From an uncultured Sutterella sp. (GTDB lineage Bacteria; Pseudomonadota; Gammaproteobacteria; Burkholderiales; Burkholderiaceae_F): DNA of 64,000 nt. The notes under the pieces are model-generated. The model saw only the letters and a list, made by a program, of their open reading frames with translations, searched no databases and was not told where the DNA came from. Below are positions 26,096 to 34,688 of this stretch, in pieces. The stretch is taken from assembly GCA_905197905.1 (NCBI GenBank), contig CAJKAP010000013.1, forward strand, positions 4,140-68,139. The letters are read 5' to 3'. The translations under genes and the position numbers were made by a program. The first letter of the stretch is position 1. Each line of letters starts with the position of its first letter.

Positions 26096-27333
26096 TTCAA
26101 AATACTGTTGACTGCATCAAGTAAAGAAAAATCGTCAGAAAGCTTCAAGGTCTTACACCCGGCCTTCTCTCCTGCTTCAACATCGCTCTGGCTATCTCCA
26201 ATCATCCAAGACTCTGCCAAAGCGATATTGAGATCCTTTGCTGCCTGTATAAGCATTCCTGGTTCGGGCTTGCGGCACGTACAGGCCACCTTCAACTCAG
26301 CCACTTCTCCAAGAAATCCTTTTTCTGGATGGTGCGGGCAGAAGTAGATACGGTCTAAATAAGCTCGTTCTTCGCCCAACAACGTTTCCATTTTCTTATG
26401 AATCAAATCCAACTCGTCAAACGTCATGAAACCCTTGGCGAGCATAGGTTGATTCGTCACGACAACCGCTAAATAGTGGCTCTCATTAATCTTGCGAATC
26501 GCTTCTGCAACCCCAGGCAAAAGATGGAACCCTTCGGCAGTTGGGTTTGTATCCATGTTTTCGTTAATGGTGCCGTCTCTATCTAAGAAGATCGCCTTAC
26601 GCGGATATTTCTTGTTAAGGCTCGCCACTAGACCTGATTCAAAATCCTTTTCAATGACTTTGAGGCGATCTGGGGTTCCCATGTCGCGAATAAACTCTGG
26701 TGTATCGTATGCACGAAGGCGCTTCCCTAGTGCAAGCACTGCTGGGAAAATATCCTTACCAAAGTCAAGCGGTGTATTTTCAGGAATCACCTTAAAAATT
26801 TCTTGACCAAAGATATAAACCGCGGCATTGTTGAGATTGCGATAAAGCAAGCCTTCAGGATGCGGCTTAGGCAATAAACCTGTGATTTCTCGATCTGGGC
26901 TCACTTCCACCAAATCGCTGTCATAGGGATGGTTACCTGGGTGAACCAATAAGGTCCCTACCGTGTTCGTATCCATCGCATCAAAAGCGATAAAGGAGGA
27001 AATATCAAAGTCCATCACCACGTCGCCATAGAAGACGAGGAAGCGATCTTGGAGCTGACCTTCGAGTAACTTAACGCTACCTGCCGTCCCCAGAGGATAC
27101 GGTTCCACTACATGATGAATTTTCACCCCGAAACGAGAACCATCACCAAAATAATCTTTAATGACGTGGCTCAAGTGCCCCGACAAAATGAAGATTTCGG
27201 TAATGCCGTAGCGACGCGCAAGTTCCACCTGATGCTCAAGCAAAGGCTTCCCTGCAATGGGGCACATCGGCTTAGGGATATCTTTCAACCCCAGACGAGT
27301 CCCCTTGCCACCTGCGATGATTACAAGTTGCAT
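26092..27333 (-). CDS. hddC-gmhB: Bifunctional HddC-GmhB fusion: heptose-1-phosphate guanylyltransferase and heptose-1,7-bisphosphate 7-phosphatase
   Basis: A 413-residue two-domain enzyme. Residues 1-235 are a nucleotidyltransferase (IIAGGKGTRLGLKDIPKPM, FYGDVVMDFD, YPLGTAGS). Residues 245-413 are a HAD phosphatase: FLDRDGTINENM with the DxDxT nucleophile at 251-255, VVTNQP, the zinc site FCPHHP...CTCRKPEPG, and IGDSQSDVEAG. Together they cover the last two steps to GDP-heptose. It overlaps the epimerase gene by 13 bases and hddA by 4. In well-studied pathways these are usually separate proteins; the reading frame is continuous, so the fusion is real in this sequence. Confidence 0.9.
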   Translation of the reverse strand: MQLVIIAGGKGTRLGLKDIPKPMCPIAGKPLLEHQVELARRYGITEIFILSGHLSHVIKDYFGDGSRFGVKIHHVVEPYPLGTAGSVKLLEGQLQDRFLVFYGDVVMDFDISSFIAFDAMDTNTVGTLLVHPGNHPYDSDLVEVSPDREITGLLPKPHPEGLLYRNLNNAAVYIFGQEIFKVIPENTPLDFGKDIFPAVLALGKRLRAYDTPEFIRDMGTPDRLKVIEKDFESGLVASLNKKYPRKAIFLDRDGTINENMDTNPTAEGFHLLPGVAEAIRKINESHYLAVVVTNQPMLAKGFMTFDELDLIHKKMETLLGEERAYLDRIYFCPHHPEKGFLGEVAELKVACTCRKPEPGMLIQAAKDLNIALAESWMIGDSQSDVEAGEKAGCKTLKLSDDFSLLDAVNSILK

Positions 27334-28283
27334 AAATCCACCTCGAGGATGTAATCAATAGCCTTCTGAACGGCTTCGTCAGAAGACAAAGAGGCTTTCC
27401 AACCCAAGTTGTGGATCTTGTCGAGGTTGTAGCGGAAAAGTGGCACATCGCCCACCCAGCCACGGTCACCACCGGTATAACGGATGGTTGCATTGAGCTT
27501 CATCGACTTGATCACCATTTCAGCAATACGCGTCACCGTCGTGTTGCCTTCTACGCCCAAATTGAAATAGTTAATCTGGTCATGGGAATTTTCTACAACA
27601 AAGAGAATAGCTTCAACAAGGTCTTTTACATATAAATAAGGTTTGGCCTGCTTGCCGTTACCCAAAACTTCCAATTCGTTGGGGTTCTTCTTCAACTTCT
27701 TCACGAAATCGTGCAACACGCCGTGCGTTGTACGTTCCCCACAAACGTTCGGGAAGCGCGTAATAAACGCCTGAATACCGTAATTTTCGCAGTAGCTCGC
27801 GATAATCCCTTCACTACCCAACTTACAAGCACCGTAATGAGAGGTCGGCAACAAGGGACCATAGGTTTCCGTCACTTCGAGACCGTGGGCATTCCCATAA
27901 ATAGCCGAGGTCGAGGCGAACATCAACTGCTTCACATCATGAGTACGCATCTGCTCCAACACGGCATAGGTCGTCAAGAACGTCATGTTCAAGTCAACGG
28001 AAGGATCCGCATGGGAACGAGCAATATCAGAATTCGCAGCCAAGTGGAAGACGCAATCAAACTTCTGTTCATCAAAAATCTTCGTCATCAACTCTTTGTC
28101 CAACACATCTCCCTTGATGAACTTAAAGTTGGGATTGGCAAAATTGTGTTCGATGTTGCTTTCTTTACCCAAAGAAAGGTTGTCGATTACCCAGACCTTG
28201 TTGTTGTCGGCCAAGAGCTTATCGACGAGGTGAGAGCCGATAAAACCAGCGCCACCCGTAATAAAAATATTCTTCATTTTCAT
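27321..28283 (-). CDS. NAD(P)-dependent sugar epimerase/dehydratase (extended SDR)
   Basis: A 320-residue Rossmann enzyme: IFITGGAGFIGSHLVDKL (GxxGxxG), HLAANSDIARSH, FASTSAIYG and the catalytic SHYGACK (YxxxK). It resembles GDP/UDP-sugar 4-epimerases and dehydratases. Its overlap with hddC-gmhB suggests that it acts on GDP-heptose, as DmhA-type enzymes do in other heptose loci; that substrate is inference. AAGGAG five bases before the ATG supports the start. Confidence 0.82.
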   Translation of the reverse strand: MKMKNIFITGGAGFIGSHLVDKLLADNNKVWVIDNLSLGKESNIEHNFANPNFKFIKGDVLDKELMTKIFDEQKFDCVFHLAANSDIARSHADPSVDLNMTFLTTYAVLEQMRTHDVKQLMFASTSAIYGNAHGLEVTETYGPLLPTSHYGACKLGSEGIIASYCENYGIQAFITRFPNVCGERTTHGVLHDFVKKLKKNPNELEVLGNGKQAKPYLYVKDLVEAILFVVENSHDQINYFNLGVEGNTTVTRIAEMVIKSMKLNATIRYTGGDRGWVGDVPLFRYNLDKIHNLGWKASLSSDEAVQKAIDYILEVDLCNL

Positions 28284-28292
28284 AGTAACTCC

Positions 28293-29183
28293 TTATTTTC
28301 CAAAATAAATATTCTTAAATACTGATAAGTAAGAGCGTAAAGCGGTTGCCTTATCTAATTTTCCAATTGTTTTGAAGAACTCCGTATTAACTTTTTCACG
28401 ATGTTCCTCGCATACAAATGTTTTCGCATCCAAATAGTATTTTCTGACCAATTTATGGTTTAAAAATCTTGTTTGGTTGTGTTCCTTCATAAAATCGATG
28501 ATCGCGTTCAGAATCGTTAGATTATCTAAACCCTCATCTCGACATTCTTTTTCAATGTGTCTCATCAAAGAGTTGTTTGAGTAGTTGTGGAAGTAAATCT
28601 TCTCTTCCAATACACAAACCTTCTTAGAGACCGAAAGATAAGTCCAATGCAAGTAGTTATCCTCAAAAATCACATTCTCCGGAAATACCATATTGAACTT
28701 ATCAATCAATGACTTTTTAAATAGCTTCCCCCAAGCCACCACGGGTGCCTTCATCACAAAACTCAGGTCTACCTCGTAAGTGCCAGGTTGAATCTTGGAG
28801 AAATAAGCATGCTCTTCTGGTGTAAAGTTCCCTACAAGCTCTGGTAGGGAGAAAACACAATCTACAGAGTCGTCCATCTTCTCGAGAAGTTTTTCGAGAT
28901 AGAGGTCACTCACGCGGTCGTCTCCGTCCACGAAAGTAATAAATTCCCCTTCTGCAGCCTTCATCCCGAGGTTTCTCGCATCAGAGAGCTTTCCTACTTC
29001 CTGGCGAACTAATTTCACTCTTGAATTATTCTCTAAAGCAACTCGAATACTTTCATCGATTGCAAAATAAACAAGCACTAACTCGAAATTTTGAAATGTT
29101 TGATTTTCAAAACTCTTTAGCAAGTCCTTGGTTTCGCCATTGACTTCTTTACAACAGAGAATAACGCTGACTTTATTACTCAT
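28293..29183 (-). CDS. Glycosyltransferase family 2
   Basis: A 296-residue GT-A enzyme: VSVILCCKEVNGETKDLLKS, NLGMKAAEGEFITF and FVDGDDRVSDLYL with the DxD-type site. The usual DDGSTD is replaced by VLVYFAIDES, an unusual variant of the nucleotide-binding strand. The start codon overlaps the upstream GT2 gene by 8 bases. Confidence 0.8.
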   Translation of the reverse strand: MSNKVSVILCCKEVNGETKDLLKSFENQTFQNFELVLVYFAIDESIRVALENNSRVKLVRQEVGKLSDARNLGMKAAEGEFITFVDGDDRVSDLYLEKLLEKMDDSVDCVFSLPELVGNFTPEEHAYFSKIQPGTYEVDLSFVMKAPVVAWGKLFKKSLIDKFNMVFPENVIFEDNYLHWTYLSVSKKVCVLEEKIYFHNYSNNSLMRHIEKECRDEGLDNLTILNAIIDFMKEHNQTRFLNHKLVRKYYLDAKTFVCEEHREKVNTEFFKTIGKLDKATALRSYLSVFKNIYFGK

Positions 29184-30201
29184 AATAATTTGATGTGTCC
29201 CTGTTATTCTTTGTCTTCCTTCTAAACCAAATGAAGTAAGGCAAAATTCCTCTTAGAGGACCTAAGAATAAAACCACTTTGTAGTCTTTCACCAATACTC
29301 GATAACGGAGTTTCAATTTCGAGTAGCGTTCCATCAAAGCATCAAAAGTCGCTTTATCGCCGTTGTTCCACGCTTGACAGATGTCCAGGTAATAGGCTCG
29401 AAGCAAACGATGCTGAATCGAAATTTTTTCTTCATCTGTTCTTCCCTCTAGCTTCGTGTAGAGGTTAGAGCAAATGATCAAATCTCCCGTTTTATCGTAC
29501 GAATTCGTGAGCGACGTCTTTCTCAGACGATACTTATAAAACGCCTCTGGAATCAAAACACCACTCGTGAGCTTAGGAAGGATCTGGAAAAAGAAATCAA
29601 AATCCTCTGCTCTCAGAATGTCTTCTCTAAAGCGGTGTCCTTTAACTACGCCAAAACTAAAAATTTTGTTGTTCAAAAAGGCTTCTGAGCAAGGTTCCTT
29701 CTTCCACTTTGTTCCATAACGGAAGTACTGCCGCACCACATCTTGGTGCGTCATCAGCGTTGTGCCAGTGAAGTGCGATGGGTACGTTGTTTGAACGTTT
29801 TTCTCAACTCGATGCACCGAAAATAGGCCATAGGGAACCTGATACTCATCCATTGCCCCAACGACTTGCTCTAAAACCGTTTTCTCGACTCGATCGTCCG
29901 AGTCGCAGAACCAAATGTAGTCAAAGTCCACATTGTGCTCATGGATATAATCCAGGGCAAAATTACGGGCGCCACCAGGACCAGAATTGGCTTTTTCCAA
30001 AACGACAACGCGAGAGTCTTTCTCCGCAAACTCTCGAGCGACTTTTTTACTGCCATCTTTGGAGCCGTCATCAACCAAGAAGAGGCGAAAATCTCCCATC
30101 GTCTGAGCAAGAATGTCAGACACCATCTCATGGAGATACCTCTCTGTGTTGTAGACAGCCATCACGATGGCTATTTTATGTTTATCTTGTGACTCTTTCA
30201 T
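29176..30201 (-). CDS. Glycosyltransferase family 2
   Basis: A 341-residue GT-A enzyme: IAIVMAVYNTERYLHEMV, VDDGSKDGSKKVARE, NSGPGGARNFA and IWFCDSDDRVEK. The frame can extend three codons upstream to a TTG; the ATG at 30201 is preferred, though its ribosome-binding site is weak. It lies between the exporters and the heptose module, so it may be an early glycan-assembly enzyme. Confidence 0.83.
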   Translation of the reverse strand: MKESQDKHKIAIVMAVYNTERYLHEMVSDILAQTMGDFRLFLVDDGSKDGSKKVAREFAEKDSRVVVLEKANSGPGGARNFALDYIHEHNVDFDYIWFCDSDDRVEKTVLEQVVGAMDEYQVPYGLFSVHRVEKNVQTTYPSHFTGTTLMTHQDVVRQYFRYGTKWKKEPCSEAFLNNKIFSFGVVKGHRFREDILRAEDFDFFFQILPKLTSGVLIPEAFYKYRLRKTSLTNSYDKTGDLIICSNLYTKLEGRTDEEKISIQHRLLRAYYLDICQAWNNGDKATFDALMERYSKLKLRYRVLVKDYKVVLFLGPLRGILPYFIWFRRKTKNNRDTSNYYE

Positions 30202-30254
30202 GGGGGCCAATTTATCTTTAAATTGTTCGTTAATTGCGATCGTCAGCAGCCACG

Positions 30255-31913
30255 CTACGACTGGGCGATAAAAACATCTTTCGAGGCGGCAATGTCTTTG
30301 GATTGCGCCTTATGTGAGATGTATATCAGCGTCTGTTCTTTCAGTAAGCTCTCAATGGCTAAACTGATGCTCTTATCATTTTCCGCATCAAGCGCACTAG
30401 TGGCTTCATCAAAAATCACGATATTCGCTTTCTTTAAGAGCGCTTGTGCAATTCCTACGCGCTGCTTTTGTCCTCCCGAAAGCGAACGACCGCCCTCGCC
30501 CACCTTTTGGTTAAGGCCTTTGGGAAGAGCGGCAACCAGTTCATCTAAGTGAGTGAGCTTCAAAACTTCTTCAATCTTTTCCTTAGAAGCGCCTTCACCA
30601 TACGCTAAGTTATCAGATAAGCTGGTGTTAAACAAGAAAACATCCTGAGAAACCATGGCAATGTGCTTTCTCAAACTAGAGAGCTTGATATCTCGAATAT
30701 CAACGCCGTCTAAGAGAATTCGTCCTTCGGTTACTTCCCAGAAACGAGGAATCAAATTCACTAATGTCGTCTTCCCGGCTCCAGACTCTCCTCTCAAGGT
30801 GTATTTTTCTCCAGGGGCAATATGCAAGTTGAAGTTCTTCAACACGGGTTTATCGGTGCCTGGATACTGGAAAGTCACGTTTTCAAAAACGATATCTCCC
30901 TTCACATCGCTGAGCTCGATCGTACCCGTGTCCTTTTCGCGCTCCGTATCAATGACACCGAAAATACTCTTTGCCGCGGCTTCCACCATAGCAAACGTGG
31001 CATTTAAGCCAGCCAAATGTTGGATTGGGGCTTTAATTAAAAGCATGGCAGAAAGGAACGTAATAAAGTCCCCAAAAGACAATCTACCCTGCTGGGCTTC
31101 CAACAAAGCAACAGCCACCACAAAAGCGATAGCAACCATCACTAAGAGCTGAGAGGTCGGAGTCCCAATGCTTTGCATTTGAATCGTCTTGAGACTCAAA
31201 CGACGGATGCGATGGTTAATCTTGTCAAAATTTGCATTTTCAGCATCATAGGCCTGACTAATTTTGACCAAGCGCTCTGACTCATAAGCCTCTTGCACTT
31301 TCGAGACCATGTTGCCCACTTGTTCTTGGTTTTCCGCGACAATTCGACGAACGCGCTTCGAGACACGGCGCATCACATAGGCCAAAACGGGACCAACCAG
31401 GCAAGTCACCAAAGTGAGTTGCCAGTTGTACCAGAAGAGCACTCCCATCAAGGCAGCCACTTGCACCACATCTCGCACGAGCACAATCACCGACTGAGCA
31501 GCGCCCCCTAAGGCCATAGAGGCTTCATTCACAAACTTCGCAGAAATGGTCCCTGTAGGGTGCTTTAAATATTCGCTTTCAGGCCAGTGGAGCATGGAAT
31601 CGAACATTTCCATGCGAATGTCTTTGAGAACTTTCTGGCTGATTTTTGACATCAGGTAAGCGCTCAAGATGGACGAAACAGCATAAAGCACTGTCACGCC
31701 AATCAGGGCTAACGGGGCGCCATAGACCACCCAGTCCTCTTTACCGTAAAAGCCAATGTCGGTTAACTGACCAAGCAGCGTCGCAGTAAGCGACGAAGTA
31801 CTCGCCGCTAACACCATGAACACAGTAGCAACCGCGAGCGTCAGTTTATAGTCTAAGAAGTAGGCATAGAGGCGACGCAAGCCCGGGTCAATGCGGTTTA
31901 AGAGCTTTCTCAT
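30255..31913 (-). CDS. ABC half-transporter, MsbA-like (second of a tandem pair)
   Basis: A 552-residue membrane protein with an N-terminal six-helix transmembrane domain (to about residue 320) and a C-terminal ATPase: Walker A GESGAGKTTL, Q-loop MVSQDVF, signature LSGGQKQR, Walker B NIVIFDEATSALD, and H-loop YISHK. Type IV exporters of this sort flip lipid-linked saccharides or lipid A core. The C-terminus is slightly short after the H-loop. It overlaps the first exporter by 4 bases, so the two are co-translated and probably form a heterodimer. Confidence 0.82.
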   Translation of the reverse strand: MRKLLNRIDPGLRRLYAYFLDYKLTLAVATVFMVLAASTSSLTATLLGQLTDIGFYGKEDWVVYGAPLALIGVTVLYAVSSILSAYLMSKISQKVLKDIRMEMFDSMLHWPESEYLKHPTGTISAKFVNEASMALGGAAQSVIVLVRDVVQVAALMGVLFWYNWQLTLVTCLVGPVLAYVMRRVSKRVRRIVAENQEQVGNMVSKVQEAYESERLVKISQAYDAENANFDKINHRIRRLSLKTIQMQSIGTPTSQLLVMVAIAFVVAVALLEAQQGRLSFGDFITFLSAMLLIKAPIQHLAGLNATFAMVEAAAKSIFGVIDTEREKDTGTIELSDVKGDIVFENVTFQYPGTDKPVLKNFNLHIAPGEKYTLRGESGAGKTTLVNLIPRFWEVTEGRILLDGVDIRDIKLSSLRKHIAMVSQDVFLFNTSLSDNLAYGEGASKEKIEEVLKLTHLDELVAALPKGLNQKVGEGGRSLSGGQKQRVGIAQALLKKANIVIFDEATSALDAENDKSISLAIESLLKEQTLIYISHKAQSKDIAASKDVFIAQS

Positions 31914-33673
31914 GCCGCACCTCCTTCTTGCGCTGTGAGCTGAGGCTGCTGTAAACGATAAAGGTGTGCAAAAAGACCATTCGCTTCAAGGAGTGCTTCA
32001 CGAGACCCCATTTCCTTGATGCGGCCGTTTTCCATCGCCACGATCACATTTGCGTTTTCAATCGTGCTAAAGCGATGCGCCACAATAATCGTCGTACGAC
32101 CCTTCATTAGCTCTTTCAGGGCTTCTTTAATCTTTTCTTCGTTTTCGCGGTCAAGTGCGCTAGTTGGTTCATCCAAAATCAAAATCGGCGCATTCTTTAA
32201 GAAGGCACGCGCAATAGAAAGACGCTGCTTTTGGCCACCCGACAAACGAGAGCCAGCTTCTCCAACAGAGGTGTCCAGTCCTTCTGGAAGCGAAGCGATA
32301 AAGTCCTCAATCGAGGCTGCTTTAATCGCTTTTTGAATATCTTCCTCTGTGGCGTTGGGTACTCCATAAGTGATGTTATTGCGGATCGTATCGTCAAAAA
32401 GACGCACGTCCTGCGAAACAATCGCAATAGCTTTACGCAACGACCTAAGAGAGACTTCTCGAATATCTTTTCCGTCTACAAAAATACGCCCTTTGGAAGG
32501 ATTCCAGAAACGAGGAAGCAAATTAATCAGAGAGGTTTTCCCTGCCCCAGATAAGCCCACCACCGCGACACAGTCGCCAGGTTGAATATTGAGTGTAAAG
32601 TCTTTTACGGCGTCAGCCTTTTTGCCTGGATAGCGCAAAAAAACATGCTCAAAGGTAATCGCCCCCTGACAGGGATCGAGTGTTTGCGTCCCTTTATCTT
32701 CTTCGAGCGTTTCATCTAACGTGGAGAATAAGCTTCGACAGGCTACGCCCACCATAATGAAGCTCGCGTTGACTTCCGTTAGGTTACGCAGAGGGGGCAT
32801 CAAAAGGAGCAATGCCGCCAAGAAAGTGACGAATTCACCCAACGTCAATGCACCAGTATGTGTCTGGTACATGGCAAAAGTGAGTACTCCCGCTACCGCG
32901 AGCATATAAACAAGTTGTGCAAGCGGAGTAGACGAAGACATCACCTTGGCCATATCGACCATCATTTTTTCAACGTTATTGTTGATGTCTTGGAAAGTGG
33001 CTGTTTCTTTCTCGTAGGTATTGGAAAGTTTCACCACACGATGCCCCTGATAAACCTCTTTAATGTGGCCCAAAATGGAGGAAATCGAAGATTGGCAGGT
33101 CTTCATCACTCGCTTCATACGCGCCGAAATATTACGCAGAAGAAGCCAAATCAGCGGAGCCACAATGAGGCTCACGATCGCCAATTGCCAGTTGAACCAA
33201 ATGAGCACAAAAATCAAGGCAACGACTTGGCAAGAGTCGCGGACGAGAGTGATACAAGATTTCGTCGCGTTGGAGAGCATAACGTTTGCTTGCAACACAA
33301 ATTTCGAGGCAAGTGCTGAACTGGCATTCTTGGCGTAAGTGTGTGCCGGCCAGTGAAGCATGTTATTGAACATCTGCTTACGCAGTGTGTAGAGGATGTT
33401 TTGACTCACTCTGCCTAGAAGATAGTTACTCAAAAACATACTGCCACCATGGCAGAGCGCAATGAGAATGAGTCCAATGGGAGCCGCCATCACAACCCAA
33501 GCGGCTTGTTCGTAAAAACCTAAATCCGTCAACTTACCCAAAAGCAAGGCAATAAGAGACGAAGACGCACCAGCTATGACCATGCACAGCACGGCACCTG
33601 CCACTAATGCTTTATAGGGCAGGATGTAACGAGTCAGTCGTTTTATCCCAGGGTCTAATAACGGAAATTGCAT
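31910..33673 (-). CDS. ABC half-transporter, MsbA-like (first of a tandem pair)
   Basis: A 587-residue exporter with the same architecture as its downstream partner: six predicted helices, then GLSGAGKTSL (Walker A), IVSQDVRLF, LSGGQKQRLS, PILILDEPTSALD (Walker B) and VAHRFST. The catalytic glutamate after Walker B is present in both copies (DEA and DEP). The frame runs upstream to a TTG at 33778, but the ATG at 33673 gives the normal MsbA length. It is the first gene of the glycan operon. Lipid-linked glycan is the inferred cargo; no C39 peptidase domain is present to suggest peptide export. Confidence 0.82.
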   Translation of the reverse strand: MQFPLLDPGIKRLTRYILPYKALVAGAVLCMVIAGASSSLIALLLGKLTDLGFYEQAAWVVMAAPIGLILIALCHGGSMFLSNYLLGRVSQNILYTLRKQMFNNMLHWPAHTYAKNASSALASKFVLQANVMLSNATKSCITLVRDSCQVVALIFVLIWFNWQLAIVSLIVAPLIWLLLRNISARMKRVMKTCQSSISSILGHIKEVYQGHRVVKLSNTYEKETATFQDINNNVEKMMVDMAKVMSSSTPLAQLVYMLAVAGVLTFAMYQTHTGALTLGEFVTFLAALLLLMPPLRNLTEVNASFIMVGVACRSLFSTLDETLEEDKGTQTLDPCQGAITFEHVFLRYPGKKADAVKDFTLNIQPGDCVAVVGLSGAGKTSLINLLPRFWNPSKGRIFVDGKDIREVSLRSLRKAIAIVSQDVRLFDDTIRNNITYGVPNATEEDIQKAIKAASIEDFIASLPEGLDTSVGEAGSRLSGGQKQRLSIARAFLKNAPILILDEPTSALDRENEEKIKEALKELMKGRTTIIVAHRFSTIENANVIVAMENGRIKEMGSREALLEANGLFAHLYRLQQPQLTAQEGGAA

Positions 33674-34140
33674 TTCTTTAATACACAAAACCCAAAAAAG
33701 TAGCACTTCTGCGCTATAAGCGCCCGAGGTAATGCTTTTCTGGGTATCCTCTGTCTTTCCAGACGCCTCCCCTGCCAAGATTCTTCACTTCTTGACATCT
33801 CGCCTGGCGGTTGTTTATTTTTCGCGCGAACTTTTTGCCTGCGTCCTTCTCTTGAGGGAATAGAGAAGAACAAGCCGTTTGTCATTGGGCTAACTCTGCG
33901 ACCAAAGCAAAAAAATTTCTTCCCTATTGTAGTCTATTTTCATTAGGGTTTTTCCCAAACATGGGACTTAGACGTAACTTTCCTCAAGGAAAGCTCAAAA
34001 AGCTTGATTTAGTATGACTTTCTGTTTGATTTTGATACGATTTTAAGCTAGACAACGGCGCGTTTCTTGATCTTTTTGAGAACCGTTCTCAAAAAGCATC
34101 CTTGTCACTTTGTCAGGAGGAAAAGAAAAATCGCAAAAGA
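33674..34140. other. Leader region of the glycan operon
   Basis: No gene is supported. A TACAAT-like -10 is present on the minus strand at 33931-33926 but without a good -35. The region lies between the terminator of the structured RNA candidate and the first ABC exporter gene, so it should hold the operon promoter. Confidence 0.35.
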
Positions 34141-34520
34141 AAAAAATGCCAAAACGGGTCGCTGTCGCATCTCACAGACAACAGCAACCCGTCCTGGCAG
34201 AGGTAGATTTCTACCTATAAAGCGAACGACCAACCGTCTCACGATCGTCTCGGAGTCAGTTGGTCGATTCTTCCTGGCCTAACCATCTCAGGCCAAGGGT
34301 CGAGCAGTTGGTGGTCATCAGCGGGGGCTATCGCTTAGGTCTCTATAGCACATGCCGCCGAAGTTTCTCACTCGCTGCGCTAACCATCCACAGCGGGCGA
34401 GCTCTAACTACTCTGAGGTTCTCGCGCAGATACTTAGTCATGGTTTCTTCACGAAACCTACCCGCGCGGGTCTACTTCGTTGGGAAGCAGCTTTTAAGCA
34501 CTTCAATCAAAGACACTTCC
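34141..34520 (-). ncRNA. Candidate structured small RNA between accA and the glycan operon
   Basis: About 370 bases without a credible gene but with several strong hairpins, read here on the minus strand in order: ACCCGCGCGGGT (palindrome), GGTTTC/GAAACC, CTAT/ATAG, TGGCCT/AGGCCA (34274-34294 region), a long CGACCAAC/GTTGGTCG stem (34226-34266) and AGGTAGA/TCTACCT (34201-34216). The final stem ACGGGTTGCTGT/ACAGCGACCCGT (34154-34165 and 34181-34192) is followed by TTTTGGCATTTTTT, a good intrinsic terminator on the minus strand. No RNase P, tmRNA or SRP signature was found, so the family is unknown. The 5' end is uncertain. Confidence 0.45.
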
Positions 34521-34535
34521 AAAACGTTAGGCAAC

Positions 34536-34571
34536 AAAAAAGGCAACGAGAAATTTTCACTTCCCGTTGCC
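34536..34571 (-). terminator. Second minus-strand terminator downstream of accA
   Basis: Stem GGCAACG/CGTTGCC (34565-34571 and 34542-34548) with inner pairing is followed by six T on the minus strand. It is separate from the accA terminator, so it may end a short transcript beginning around 34615, where a CTGACA and a TAAACT box precede. Confidence 0.7.
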
Positions 34572-34664
34572 CAAAATCCTAATCCTTTCAGCTAATGTCT
34601 GAGAAGTTGGCTGAAGTTTAGCACTCTTTACTGCACTTTTTGTCAGCTTTTTGCGCTATCGGCC

Positions 34665-34685
34665 AAAAACTAGGGAAATCCCTAG
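34665..34685 (-). terminator. Terminator of accA
   Basis: On the minus strand the palindrome CTAGGGATTTCCCTAG directly follows the accA stop and is succeeded by TTTTT. Confidence 0.8.
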
Positions 34686-34688
34686 TAA

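Noticed and set aside
27711..28325. A 204-residue plus-strand open frame over the epimerase gene
   Set aside because: It lies opposite an intact SDR gene and has no family signature.
30255..33778. Bacteriocin or peptide exporter for the ABC pair
   Set aside because: No C39 peptidase domain, no leader peptides nearby, and the surrounding genes are all glycan enzymes.
33655..33885. A 76-residue minus-strand open frame upstream of the exporter
   Set aside because: Overlaps the exporter start in another frame, has a biased, very basic composition and no ribosome-binding site.
34141..34560. RNase P RNA or tmRNA in the structured region
   Set aside because: Neither the conserved GAGGAAAGUCC-type core of RNase P nor the tRNA-like ends and tag reading frame of tmRNA could be found on either strand.
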